Shown here: piece by piece, positions 16,100 through 24,918 of the stretch
How positions within the stretch are numbered: the first letter of the stretch is position 1
How the letters are laid out: each line of letters opens with the position of its first letter
From: SAR202 cluster bacterium
GTDB taxonomy: Bacteria > Chloroflexota > Dehalococcoidia > UBA3495
Direction: 5' to 3'
NCBI GenBank assembly: GCA_009392775.1
Contig: VFFT01000080.1
Location: forward strand, 1-25,004
DNA: 25,004 nucleotides
Program-made: the position numbers and the translations under genes
The notes under the pieces: model-generated
What the model was told of the DNA's origin: nothing
What the model saw: only the letters and a program-made list of their open reading frames with translations
Database searches by the model: none

Positions 16100-17059
16100 C
16101 TGAAAAACACTTCTTACATATATACAGTGATAACTTTGATACTAGTTTCCATGGTGATGGCCACTGGGTGCGGTCCTGCTTCAACTAACACCAGTCCTGA
16201 AACAGTATCAATACAATTACAAAACCCAGTGAGCGATGCAAAACAAAACGGCTCGGTACAAACGACAAAGACCAACGACGTTAGCGTACCAGTTGCCCCG
16301 CCAAAGCCAGAAAAGAGCATCGTCGCGGAAAAAGACTCCGTAAGTGTAGACCCCCCCATTACTAAAGTTTATAAAAACAATGCGACAGAACCCGTAAGCG
16401 AAAATAAAGAGGTAGATGAAAACACGGGGCAAAATCAAGAAAATACCCCGATATACCCAGTCAGTACTGCCACCCCTAAAGCAAGCAGCATCACCCAGAA
16501 ATTGACTGAGGATACTACTTCGGACACCCTAGTGCCAGCAGCGCCGACAGAACCTGCCGTAATTCAACCGACGCCAGCCCCACCATTGAAACCAGCCTGG
16601 CCAGAGGCTCCTGATTTCTCACTTCCCAGTGCACAAGGAAGTCAAGTCGAGTTATCGTCATACAAGGGAGATAAGCACACTATACTAGTTTTTTATAGGG
16701 CTTATTGGTGAATGTTTTGCAAGATGCAGCTTGTAAAGTTGCAACAGGAATATTCGACAGTAAATTCTCTGAATGCTCAGATACTTGCAATAAGCACAGA
16801 CAACCTTGAAGGTGCTGGATGGGCGGTTAGTCAACAGGGTCTAGAATTCCCGGTCCTTTATGATCCTGAAGCCACAGTTGTAAAACAATATGGGGTATTT
16901 AACGCCGCAGACGAAGGAAAGGCTTTACCCGCCACGTTCGTGATAGACAAAGACGGGTATGTCAGATGGCAGTATTTAGGGAAAAGCACATCAGATCGCC
17001 CAGCAAACTCTCTTATATTTGATCAGCTACGGCAAATTAACACCGAACGTAAGCCCTAA
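16100..17059 (+). CDS. Selenocysteine-containing lipoprotein peroxiredoxin (TGA recoded)
   Basis: A single frame runs through one internal TGA at 16709-16711. Before it stands PDFSLPSAQG...ILVFYRAYW, and after it MFCKMQLVKLQQEY followed by ISTDN, FPVLYDPEA and PATFVIDKDGYVRW. Together these are a complete AhpC/TSA (peroxiredoxin-like) domain. The TGA sits exactly at the peroxidatic cysteine, giving W-U-M-F-C (UxxC). Relatives reduce peroxides. The N terminus is a lipoprotein signal with lipobox ATGC, then a Pro/Thr/Ser/Lys-rich linker of roughly 145 residues, so the domain would sit outside the membrane. I chose CTG 16100 because GGAG (16087-16090) is 9 nt upstream and it adds the basic MKNTSYIY leader. 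GTG 16127 (310 aa) is the conventional alternative but lacks a ribosome-binding site. A gene caller would break this into two proteins. A pseudogene is possible but less likely. Confidence 0.82.
16712..16744 (+). promoter_or_regulatory. Candidate bacterial SECIS hairpin after the in-frame TGA
   Basis: Directly behind the TGA, TTTTGCAAG (16715-16723) can pair with CTTGTAAAG (16730-16738), 9 bp including two G-U pairs, around the 6-nt loop ATGCAG. A competing fold pairs TTGCAA (16717-16722) with TTGCAA (16739-16744) and encloses a 3-bp inner hairpin whose loop AGCTT begins 16 nt after the TGA with G at its second position. In bacteria SelB reads such a stem-loop located inside the coding region. 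Folding energies were not computed. Confidence 0.5.
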
Positions 17060-17150
17060 AACAGATGGTCTTGGAATACACAATTCTCTCGTACTGTGAT
17101 ATCCTATTCCGTGGTTTCCCCAGTTGCGCATTATATTGGAAGGCAAATAA

Positions 17151-17531
17151 ATGGATGCATCCCAGCTAATAAACTACGAACCTAATCCCAATCTCCCTGA
17201 CTTTGGGCCAGGAGATTCCGTGCGTGTAAACTTTCGAATCCGAGAGGGCGATAGAGAAAGAGTGCAGGCTTTTCAGGGTGTTGTCATTAGACGGAGTAAT
17301 GGAAAGGGGCCTTCCGCAAATTTCACCGTTAGGCGTATAGCCAGCGGCGGGATCGGGATAGAACGTATATTCCCAATAAACTCTCCCCTGATAGACTCAC
17401 TCGAAGTAACCAGACAAGGATCAGTAAGACGAGCAAAGCTTTACTACCTTAGAGGATTGCAGGGAAGGGCCGCAAGAATTAAAGAAAAAGCCCAGCCCAG
17501 AAGGCAAAAAGGCGAGCAAAAAGCAACTTAA
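17151..17531 (+). CDS. rplS: Large ribosomal subunit protein bL19
   Basis: The 126-aa protein is bL19, at the 30S-50S interface. It has the family segments [31 protein letters not shown] (about 20-50), the [17 protein letters not shown] core and the basic [22 protein letters not shown] tail. It is slightly longer than the Escherichia coli protein because of a basic C-terminal extension. GGAAGG at 17138-17143 lies 7 nt before the ATG. priA follows after 25 nt. The usual rpsP-rimM-trmD neighbours are absent, so this is a separate locus. Confidence 0.97.
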   Translation: MDASQLINYEPNPNLPDFGPGDSVRVNFRIREGDRERVQAFQGVVIRRSNGKGPSANFTVRRIASGGIGIERIFPINSPLIDSLEVTRQGSVRRAKLYYLRGLQGRAARIKEKAQPRRQKGEQKAT

Positions 17532-17556
17532 TCAGTTTCATCACTACGACTAGACG

Positions 17557-19980
17557 ATGAAATACGCAGAAGTAGCTGTCGACTCTAGAATACCCAACAA
17601 GCAAACCTACTCATACTCCATACCCTCAGGGATGGCCGTAGAGCCAGGGCAATTAGTCTGGGTTCCCTTTGGCAGCGGAGTGGTACAGGGAATAATATTT
17701 CGTCTTGTAAACGATCCACAAGTAGAATCCACTAGAGACATTCTCCAGCCGATAGAACCAACACCACTTATTCGGCCGCACATCTTACAACTAGCCGAAT
17801 GGATCAGCCAATATTACCTATGTTCGTTATTCTCTGCAGTGTCACAGTTCCTTCCACATGGTATAAAAACTCAAGTGCAACGGATTGTTCACCCAGGAAA
17901 AAGTTTCGACCCTAACATATTCACGGACGATGAAGATATAAGCAGTGCTTTGTCAGAACTCTCCAAGCACCCTATAAGAGAATCCCATTTTAAAAACATG
18001 TTGGGAAAGAACAGCCTCACACATATTCGAAGAATGCTAAATAACTCCGTAATCTCAATTGAACACAGATTAACTCGAGGAAGATCCTTCAAATATACGT
18101 CTTATTTATCCAGTTATAATCAACCGATCCACGAAAATCAAAAGTTGTCTGACAAGCAAAGAGAGTTATTAGAAGCGATTAGGTCTTCACACAGTCATTA
18201 TCCACTAAGCCTAGCAAACAAGGAATTTGGCAATGGGGTAGGACTAGCTTTAATAAAGAAGGGATTAGTTTCTCAAGAATGGATAAGAGACGTTAGCAAC
18301 CCAAATAACTATTCAGAACCCAGCACTCCTAATTCTATAACCCTAACGAGCAGTCAAAATTCTGCATTAAATCGCATTTTAGATTCCGTAAATGATCCAC
18401 ACACACCATGCATTTTCCTCCTCCATGGAGTCACAGGAAGTGGCAAAACAGAAGTTTACCTCAGGGCTATAGAGCAAGTTATACAGCAAGGAAAACAAGC
18501 ACTCTATTTAGTCCCTGAAATACGTTTGACTCCTCAAACTGTTAGCAGAGTACAGAATAAATTCAAGGACAGAGTCGCAGTTATACACAGTCAACTTACA
18601 CCGCGAGAACGATTCAATTTGTGGTGGGACATACACGATGGAATGTACGATGTTGTGGTAGGTCCACGAAGCGCGTTGTTTACGCCCGTTGCTCACCTAG
18701 GAATTATTGTGATAGATGAAGAGCACGAATGGACTTACAAACAGACTGACACAACACCCTACTACCATGCAAGAACAGTAGCTATCGAATATGCTGCTAT
18801 GAATGGTGCCACAATTATATTAGGCAGCGCCACTCCATCGATAGAGTCGTACCAAAAAGCATTGAGTAAATCTTATACATTACTTGAATTACCTGATCGT
18901 ATAGAAAGCAAATCCTTTACCTCACCTAATACCACAACCTCGAAAACTGGCGCATTTGCCGAAGCCTTAATTTGCGACATGCGCGAAGAACTAAAGTCGG
19001 GTAATCGGAGTATATTTAGCCGAAAACTTAGCGAGGAACTCGCAGGATGTTTGTCAAGAAAAGAGCAAGCAATACTGTTCATAAACAGGCGTGGTAATTC
19101 CCCTATAGTTCAATGTAGAGATTGCGGCCACGTTATGGAGTGCAGTAGCTGTTCTGTCACATTAGCATTTCATTCAGAACCGCAACACCTTTTATGTCAC
19201 CTATGCAATCGGAAACGAAATAATCCAAATACATGCCCAAAATGCCGCTCAGCTAACATCCGACAACTCGGGATCGGGACCCAGCGTATCGTTGAAGAAT
19301 TACGCAAGCTTTTCCCCAACGCCAAAATCGACCGATGGGATTCCGACTCGCAGAAATCAACTGCCTCATCAAATGAGTCTATGCGCTCTCTTGAAACAGG
19401 ATCTACTCAGATATTAGTAGGGACGCAAGTAGTTGCCAAAGGGCTAGATATTCCTAACGTCACGCTAGTTGGGGCGATATTAGCCGACATCGGGCTACAT
19501 CTTCCAGATTTCCGATCATCAGAAAGAACCTTTGACATACTCTGCCAATTAGCCGGAAGAGCAGGAAGAGGATACCAGAGAGGAAAAGTAATCATCCAGA
19601 CATACAGCCCTACTGAATGGCCGATTGTAGCTGCAGCAAAGCAAGATTATGGAGCTATGTTTCAGAATGAGATATCTGAGAGAGAATCGCAGAAAAACCC
19701 ACCATTTAACGACTTGATACACCTAGTCTATAGAGATACAAATTTGACTACCGTTGAGCAGAACACCCATATCATGCTTAAGACTCTAAGGCGAAGACTA
19801 TCAGAAGAAGGTCGGACTGATATTGAACTGATTGGACCGGCCCCTGGTTTCCCTTCTCGTATCAGAGGGAAGCACCGCTGGCACATAATATTAAGAGGGC
19901 GCAATCTGCATAGCTTTGTAGAAGCCATACACTTTCCTTCTAATTGGACCGTTGATGTAGATCCATCCTCGGTAATGTAG
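17557..19980 (+). CDS. priA: Primosomal replication restart helicase PriA
   Basis: The 807-aa protein is PriA, the 3'-5' helicase that reloads the replisome at collapsed forks. The N-terminal 3'-DNA-binding domain begins YAEVAVDSRIPNKQTYSY and has the usual QLVWVPFG. Helicase motif I is GVTGSGKT (291-298, Lys297) and motif II is DEEH (387-390). The PriA zinc-binding insert shows eight cysteines in four CxxC-type pairs (CRDC, CSSC, CHLC, CPKC). Motifs V/VI include GTQVVAKGLDIPNVTLV and QLAGRAGRG. The C-terminal domain is complete. No ribosome-binding site is seen, but the ATG fits the family N terminus. It follows rplS by 25 nt. Confidence 0.97.
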   Translation: MKYAEVAVDSRIPNKQTYSYSIPSGMAVEPGQLVWVPFGSGVVQGIIFRLVNDPQVESTRDILQPIEPTPLIRPHILQLAEWISQYYLCSLFSAVSQFLPHGIKTQVQRIVHPGKSFDPNIFTDDEDISSALSELSKHPIRESHFKNMLGKNSLTHIRRMLNNSVISIEHRLTRGRSFKYTSYLSSYNQPIHENQKLSDKQRELLEAIRSSHSHYPLSLANKEFGNGVGLALIKKGLVSQEWIRDVSNPNNYSEPSTPNSITLTSSQNSALNRILDSVNDPHTPCIFLLHGVTGSGKTEVYLRAIEQVIQQGKQALYLVPEIRLTPQTVSRVQNKFKDRVAVIHSQLTPRERFNLWWDIHDGMYDVVVGPRSALFTPVAHLGIIVIDEEHEWTYKQTDTTPYYHARTVAIEYAAMNGATIILGSATPSIESYQKALSKSYTLLELPDRIESKSFTSPNTTTSKTGAFAEALICDMREELKSGNRSIFSRKLSEELAGCLSRKEQAILFINRRGNSPIVQCRDCGHVMECSSCSVTLAFHSEPQHLLCHLCNRKRNNPNTCPKCRSANIRQLGIGTQRIVEELRKLFPNAKIDRWDSDSQKSTASSNESMRSLETGSTQILVGTQVVAKGLDIPNVTLVGAILADIGLHLPDFRSSERTFDILCQLAGRAGRGYQRGKVIIQTYSPTEWPIVAAAKQDYGAMFQNEISERESQKNPPFNDLIHLVYRDTNLTTVEQNTHIMLKTLRRRLSEEGRTDIELIGPAPGFPSRIRGKHRWHIILRGRNLHSFVEAIHFPSNWTVDVDPSSVM

Positions 19981-20057
19981 ACTTCTTTGCACTGTCTAGC
20001 CTAGATAGCTATAATTCACTCTCGAAAATGTCTAACTAATTCAAGGAGGCTGCGCCG

Positions 20058-20612
20058 TTGCCTTTACTAAAAATGCGGTTGGTTCCTGACCCCATCCTGC
20101 GCCAACAAGCCAAGAAAATCAAACGCATCCCTGAAAATTTTACGAAATATACATCAGATATGATTGAAACAATGCACGTGGAACATGGAGTTGGACTTGC
20201 CGCTAATCAGGTGGGTTCACTCCAAAAAGTTGCTGTAATCCAATTACCTGAATGGGAAGAAGCCATCATACTCATAAATCCTGAAATCACTAGACGAGAA
20301 GGCGAAAGAGAAGTAGAAGAAGGCTGTCTCAGCATCCCGGGATACCGAGGCACCGTGATACGATCCGAGAAAGTACGGGCCAAAGCGATTGGGCTTGATG
20401 GCAAAGTCATAAGGATTAAAGCTGAAGGGCTATTCGCCCAAGCCTTAGAACATGAAACTGACCATTTGAATGGCGTCCTATATATAGACCATCTAGTATC
20501 GCAAGACAGTCTAACCAAAGTAACCTATGCACCGGAAGAAGAAACTACACAAGATGCATCCGACGACTCTACTCCGGACACAACAGAGGACTCCGGCGTT
20601 GAAAAAGCCTGA
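20058..20612 (+). CDS. def: Peptide deformylase
   Basis: The 184-aa enzyme removes the formyl group from the N-terminal methionine of new proteins. All three family motifs are intact: GVGLAANQVG (motif 1), EGCLSIPG with metal ligand Cys90 (motif 2), and HETDH (His132, Glu133, His136; motif 3). The C terminus after about residue 160 is an extra acidic Glu/Asp/Thr/Ser tail not needed for catalysis. The start is TTG: a perfect AAGGAGG at 20043-20049 sits 8 nt upstream. It lies 77 nt after priA. Confidence 0.97.
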   Translation: MPLLKMRLVPDPILRQQAKKIKRIPENFTKYTSDMIETMHVEHGVGLAANQVGSLQKVAVIQLPEWEEAIILINPEITRREGEREVEEGCLSIPGYRGTVIRSEKVRAKAIGLDGKVIRIKAEGLFAQALEHETDHLNGVLYIDHLVSQDSLTKVTYAPEEETTQDASDDSTPDTTEDSGVEKA

Positions 20613-20651
20613 TACTTGGCACACAGATTAATAGGACGTTCAGCCAAATAA

Positions 20652-22127
20652 TTGCTACACATCGAACAATTAGATATCTTCAACTCAATATCCAATGTAC
20701 TTGAAACAGATAGTACGGATATATATATCGTAGGCGGTTTCATACGTGATACTTTGCTTAATGAGACTTCCAATGATGTGGATATGGTTGTTAAACAAGA
20801 TCCTATTACTCTTGGGAATAAACTAGCCCAAATTACTGGTGGACATAGTTATAATTTAAGTCTCGACCATCATGTCAGACGCGTAGAGGTACCAGTAAGC
20901 CAAGGAACCATCACAATCGATTTAAGCCAACTCTGTGGAACTATCGAAGATAATCTGACAAGCCGAGATTTCACAATCAATTCTATGGCTACACCGCTTA
21001 ATAGCTTTAAATCAAATCTGTGGAGAGACAGCATCATCGATCCCTGTAATGGTATGTCAGACCTCCTCAATAAGACCCTCAGATGTAATAACTCAGATGT
21101 ATTTGTCCAAGATGGTCTACGTCTACTACGAGGCGTCCGAATCGCGGCCAAACTAAAGCTAAGAATCGATCCATATACCGCTAACGTTATGAAATCTAAT
21201 GCCCGCCATATAGAACTGGCCGCTCCCGAACGCGTTAGGGATGAATTTCTAACAATATTGTCGGCTACGTCTGCTCACAATCAACTAGAAATCTTAGATC
21301 GCCTAGATATTCTGTGCCGTATAATACCTGAACTCTCTGACACAAAGGGAGTAGAGCAGCCAAAAGTGCATTATTGGGATGTTTGGGGACATTCAATACA
21401 TGCGGTTGAAACTGCCGAAATGGTAACCTCGGGGCATCACAATTCCGCTATCTATTCTCTGGTACCGTGGACTCAAGAAATCGAATCTCATTTCAACGAA
21501 ATTATTACCGATGGGCATAGCCGAAGAACCATATTGAAATTGACAGCCTTATTGCATGATATCGCTAAACCACAAACAAAAACGACTGATTCAACCGGTA
21601 GAACAAGATTTTTAAGGCATTCTGAGGAGGGTTCCGAAATAGCCAATGAGCGATTATCAGCCCTACGACTCAGCAGGACCGGCATCAAATCAGTCTGCAA
21701 AATGATTGAAGAACACCTCAGACCAACAAACATGAGTTATAACCTAGACCTACCCACTCCTAGAGCTATATACAGGTACTACAGAGATCTGGAAGATGTA
21801 GCAATAGACACTCTGTACTTGGCAATGGCAGATTATTTGGCAGCAAAAGGTCCTGAAATTGCACCTGATAACTGGGCTAAACATGCTAAAATGATTGCGC
21901 ACATCCTACAGACGGGTTCAATCCAACCCCAGAACGATACAAAACCCACTCGTCTGTTAACTGGCACAGATATTATTAACGAGCTTGGAATTCAGCCAGG
22001 GCCACAGATCGGAGCAATCCTAGAACATATCAACGAATCCCAGGCCGCAGGGATAATACAGACTAAAGAGGATGCACTGACTTTAGCAGGTCAATACATC
22101 TCGAATTTACATCTCAGGGGTAATTAA
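20652..22127 (+). CDS. CCA-adding enzyme / poly(A) polymerase family nucleotidyltransferase with HD domain
   Basis: The 491-aa protein is a class-II tRNA nucleotidyltransferase/poly(A) polymerase relative. The head has VGGFIRDTLL (27-36) and the metal-binding Asp pair DVD (42-44), then SRDFTINSMA, DPCNGMSDLLNKTLRC and the RNA-binding DGLRLLRGVRIAAKL. A C-terminal HD domain follows with HD at 302-303 and further His in the EEHLRPTN segment. Members add CCA or A tails to RNA 3' ends and the HD part can have phosphohydrolase activity. Which is true here cannot be settled by eye. The proposed start is TTG with a weak signal upstream (AGGA about 18 nt away), so the N terminus could differ slightly. 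It overlaps secD by one base (TAATG). Confidence 0.9.
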   Translation: MLHIEQLDIFNSISNVLETDSTDIYIVGGFIRDTLLNETSNDVDMVVKQDPITLGNKLAQITGGHSYNLSLDHHVRRVEVPVSQGTITIDLSQLCGTIEDNLTSRDFTINSMATPLNSFKSNLWRDSIIDPCNGMSDLLNKTLRCNNSDVFVQDGLRLLRGVRIAAKLKLRIDPYTANVMKSNARHIELAAPERVRDEFLTILSATSAHNQLEILDRLDILCRIIPELSDTKGVEQPKVHYWDVWGHSIHAVETAEMVTSGHHNSAIYSLVPWTQEIESHFNEIITDGHSRRTILKLTALLHDIAKPQTKTTDSTGRTRFLRHSEEGSEIANERLSALRLSRTGIKSVCKMIEEHLRPTNMSYNLDLPTPRAIYRYYRDLEDVAIDTLYLAMADYLAAKGPEIAPDNWAKHAKMIAHILQTGSIQPQNDTKPTRLLTGTDIINELGIQPGPQIGAILEHINESQAAGIIQTKEDALTLAGQYISNLHLRGN

Positions 22128-23938
22128 TGCGTGGACGAAGCATAAAAGTAACAATTCTAGTACTGATAATACTAGCCCTATCCATACTATCTCTAGCATT
22201 CACAGAGATCGACGTCAATGTTCCCGGAGTAGGCAAATTTCAACGAGGTAGCATTGGTCCCTTGGGATTAAAACTTGGACTAGATCTTCAGGGCGGGGCC
22301 CATCTAGTCTACCAGGCCGAAGTCGGCACCAATATTACGGCGACTGTACCAGGTCCGGCCAATGAAGATGATATTAGTTCCGAGATAAACAAACTTAACA
22401 TAGAATCATATACAGCTATTGTTACGGCCCTAGATGAAGATACAGTTCAAATAAGAGGACCCCTATTGGCCGATTCCGAGCGACAGCAAATTCGGAATGT
22501 CCTGCAAGAGCTTTACGGACCAATAACTGATGAAAATAATTTCAAAGTTATTGATAACACCGCCCCTTCCGCGGATCAAATGACGGGAGCTTTAGACATA
22601 ATCGCTCGCCGAGTAAACGCTATTGGGACGGACGAACCATTGGTTCAAAAATTTGGTGATGACAGAATCATAGTTCAACTGCCCGGAGCTAGCGGAACTG
22701 TTATCAATGTTGAATTTGTAGATTCTGCTGATTATTCAGCAATAAATGAAACACTTCGACTGGCAGGGTATGACGACTACGACATCGACCAAAAGTCTGA
22801 TACGAAATATAGGATCAAAACAAATTCACTTAGCCTTTTGAAACAAGAATCTCTAGCCAATGATCTGCGCGATTCGATTGGCGACTACAAAACATTCGAT
22901 ATCACCGGTGGCATAGAAGCTGCAAAATCATTGATAGGGAATACTGCTAGCCTTGAATTTAAACTCCGAGACTGTACAGATAATTTTTGTGAGACATACC
23001 GAGACTCAGATCTCGGTTTAACAGGTGATGATCTTCAAGAGGCTTACGCATCAACCAATAGTACTACGGGGGAATGGGCAGTCAATATTCAGTTTGATAG
23101 TAGAGGAGCAGACATATTTTCGGATCTAACCAAAGATATAGTTAACGATTCCTCAAAACGCATAGCTGTATTTTTGGACAGTGATTTACTTACAGACCCA
23201 GTCGCCAGAGCGTGGATAAGGGATGGGCGAAGCCAAATAACCGGTAGCTTCACTAGAGAATCGGCACAGACACTTGCTATTCAACTTCAATCCGGAAGAC
23301 TACCTGTCCCACTAACACTTATCCAGGAAAGCGAAGTAGATGCCTTACTGGGATCAAAGTCATTAGAGATGAGCCTAATGGCGGGATCTATCGGACTATT
23401 ATTAATTATACTATTCATGATCGTTTATTACAGATTGTCTGGATTAGTTGCCAGCATTTCATTGATATTCTACGGGGTCGTAGTACTAGCCATATTCAAG
23501 CTAATACCCGTTACGTTAACTCTACCTCACCTCGGAGGATTCATCCTATCGGTCGGGTTAGCAGTTGATGCTAATATCCTTATATTTGAAAGAATGAAAG
23601 AGGAGATACGAGTCGGCAGAACCCTGGCCTCATCAGTTGAAGTTGGGTTCGGTCGCGCCTGGCCGGCCATAAGAGATGGAAACATTTCCACCATAATCAC
23701 TTGTGCCGTATTACTTTGGTTCGGGACAAGGTTAGGTGGAGGCCTGATAAACGGATTCGCGTTGAGTCTGCTCATTGGTGTAATAGTCAGCATGTTCACT
23801 GCCGTAGTAGTCAGTCGAAACCTGCTACAACTCCTAGCTTGGTTTGGTTTGACACGCCATGCAAACCTATTTAGCCCTGAAAAAATAAATGCTGTTCACG
23901 ACACTAATCGTTCACAGACGCCCAGCGGAGGCAGATAA
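22127..23938 (+). CDS. secD: Protein translocase subunit SecD
   Basis: The 603-aa protein is SecD, the larger half of the SecDF RND-type unit that uses the proton gradient to pull exported proteins out of the Sec channel. It has TM1 (about 7-26), the signature GLDLQGGAHL (51-60), a large extracytoplasmic P1 region up to about 410, and five C-terminal helices with the proton-relay-type motif VGLAVDANILIFERMKEE (about 478-495). The P1 base carries a Cys pair (RDCTDNFC), uncommon in SecD. AGGGG at 22116-22120 is 6 nt before the ATG. The one-base overlap with the upstream gene suggests translational coupling. secF follows after 2 nt. Confidence 0.96.
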   Translation: MRGRSIKVTILVLIILALSILSLAFTEIDVNVPGVGKFQRGSIGPLGLKLGLDLQGGAHLVYQAEVGTNITATVPGPANEDDISSEINKLNIESYTAIVTALDEDTVQIRGPLLADSERQQIRNVLQELYGPITDENNFKVIDNTAPSADQMTGALDIIARRVNAIGTDEPLVQKFGDDRIIVQLPGASGTVINVEFVDSADYSAINETLRLAGYDDYDIDQKSDTKYRIKTNSLSLLKQESLANDLRDSIGDYKTFDITGGIEAAKSLIGNTASLEFKLRDCTDNFCETYRDSDLGLTGDDLQEAYASTNSTTGEWAVNIQFDSRGADIFSDLTKDIVNDSSKRIAVFLDSDLLTDPVARAWIRDGRSQITGSFTRESAQTLAIQLQSGRLPVPLTLIQESEVDALLGSKSLEMSLMAGSIGLLLIILFMIVYYRLSGLVASISLIFYGVVVLAIFKLIPVTLTLPHLGGFILSVGLAVDANILIFERMKEEIRVGRTLASSVEVGFGRAWPAIRDGNISTIITCAVLLWFGTRLGGGLINGFALSLLIGVIVSMFTAVVVSRNLLQLLAWFGLTRHANLFSPEKINAVHDTNRSQTPSGGR

Positions 23939-23940
23939 CA

Positions 23941-24918
23941 TTGTTAGATATTGTAGGCAAACGCGGCTGGTATTTTTTATTTTCAGCCATAATCATAGTG
24001 ATTGCACTAATTTCGCTGATAATGCCCCCAGGTTGGGCAACCCTTAACTCGGGTCTTAACCCGGGAATAGACTTCACCAGTGGGTCTGTATTGGATGTAA
24101 CCTTCTCTGAACCAGTGGATCAAAACTTAGTTTACGAGGAGATGAAAAACCTCGGACACCCTGAAGCTCTAGTACAAACTACTGGTGCCAATTCTGTAAT
24201 AATTCGAACCAAAGTTTTAAACGAATCTGAGGGATCTAGCGAATCCGAGCGACAGTCAATACAACGCCATTTGGAGAAAGCGATATCCCCCATTGACTCA
24301 CTAGCTTTTGACTCCATATCGCCCATCATCGCTCGCGAAACCATCCGTAACGCCGTTTTCGCCATGCTAGCAGCCTCAGTATTCATATTAATGTACATAT
24401 GGTATGCCTTTAGGAGAGCTCCAAAAGCCTATCGGTACGGCATCAGCGCCATAATTGCATTAGTACACGATACTATAATCATCCTGGGCCTCTTCTCTAT
24501 TTTGGGAAAGACCATTGGCATGGAAGTTAACGCAACTTTCATCATAGGCATATTAACTGTAGCAGGATACAGCGTAAACGATACAATTGTCGTCTTTGAC
24601 AGAATCCGAGAGAATGTTATACGCCACCCGGAAAGAGAGTTCACCTCACTCGTGAATACTAGCATTGTCGAAACTATCGGTAGGTCTATGAACACAAGCT
24701 TGACTACTTTCGTTGTATTACTAGCCCTATTACTAATCGGTGGCGACAGCATCCGAGGCCTCATATTAGTTGTAGCAGCGGGAGTGATAGTAGGAACTTA
24801 CAGTAGCATTTTTATTGCAAGCCAATTCCTCGTAATATGGGACAGGAAAGAATTCCGAAGTATTTTCCAATTACGAAAAAACCGCACTGAACCAAGTACT
24901 GGCAATTCGTCCGCATAA
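23941..24918 (+). CDS. secF: Protein translocase subunit SecF
   Basis: The 325-aa protein is SecF. TM1 is at about 11-29, followed by the hallmark PGIDFTSGS (41-49), a periplasmic domain of roughly 90 residues and five helices. The second half has the VNATFIIGILTVAGYSVNDTIVVFDRIREN motif that pairs with the SecD relay helix. The start is TTG with GGAGG (23927-23931) 9 nt upstream, matching the family N terminus. It is cotranscribed with secD. The remaining 86 nt after the stop hold no gene or clear terminator that I can see. Confidence 0.96.
   Translation: MLDIVGKRGWYFLFSAIIIVIALISLIMPPGWATLNSGLNPGIDFTSGSVLDVTFSEPVDQNLVYEEMKNLGHPEALVQTTGANSVIIRTKVLNESEGSSESERQSIQRHLEKAISPIDSLAFDSISPIIARETIRNAVFAMLAASVFILMYIWYAFRRAPKAYRYGISAIIALVHDTIIILGLFSILGKTIGMEVNATFIIGILTVAGYSVNDTIVVFDRIRENVIRHPEREFTSLVNTSIVETIGRSMNTSLTTFVVLLALLLIGGDSIRGLILVVAAGVIVGTYSSIFIASQFLVIWDRKEFRSIFQLRKNRTEPSTGNSSA

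Noticed and set aside
16114..16438. Minus-strand reading frames opposite the peroxiredoxin linker
   Set aside because: They mirror a low-complexity coding linker, have no ribosome-binding site and no recognisable domain.
16127..17059. Two separate genes split at the TGA, or a simple peroxiredoxin pseudogene
   Set aside because: The second part would start with ATG in mid-fold directly after the TGA with no ribosome-binding site, and neither half is a full domain. No other stop or frameshift is present, and the TGA falls on the catalytic Cys.
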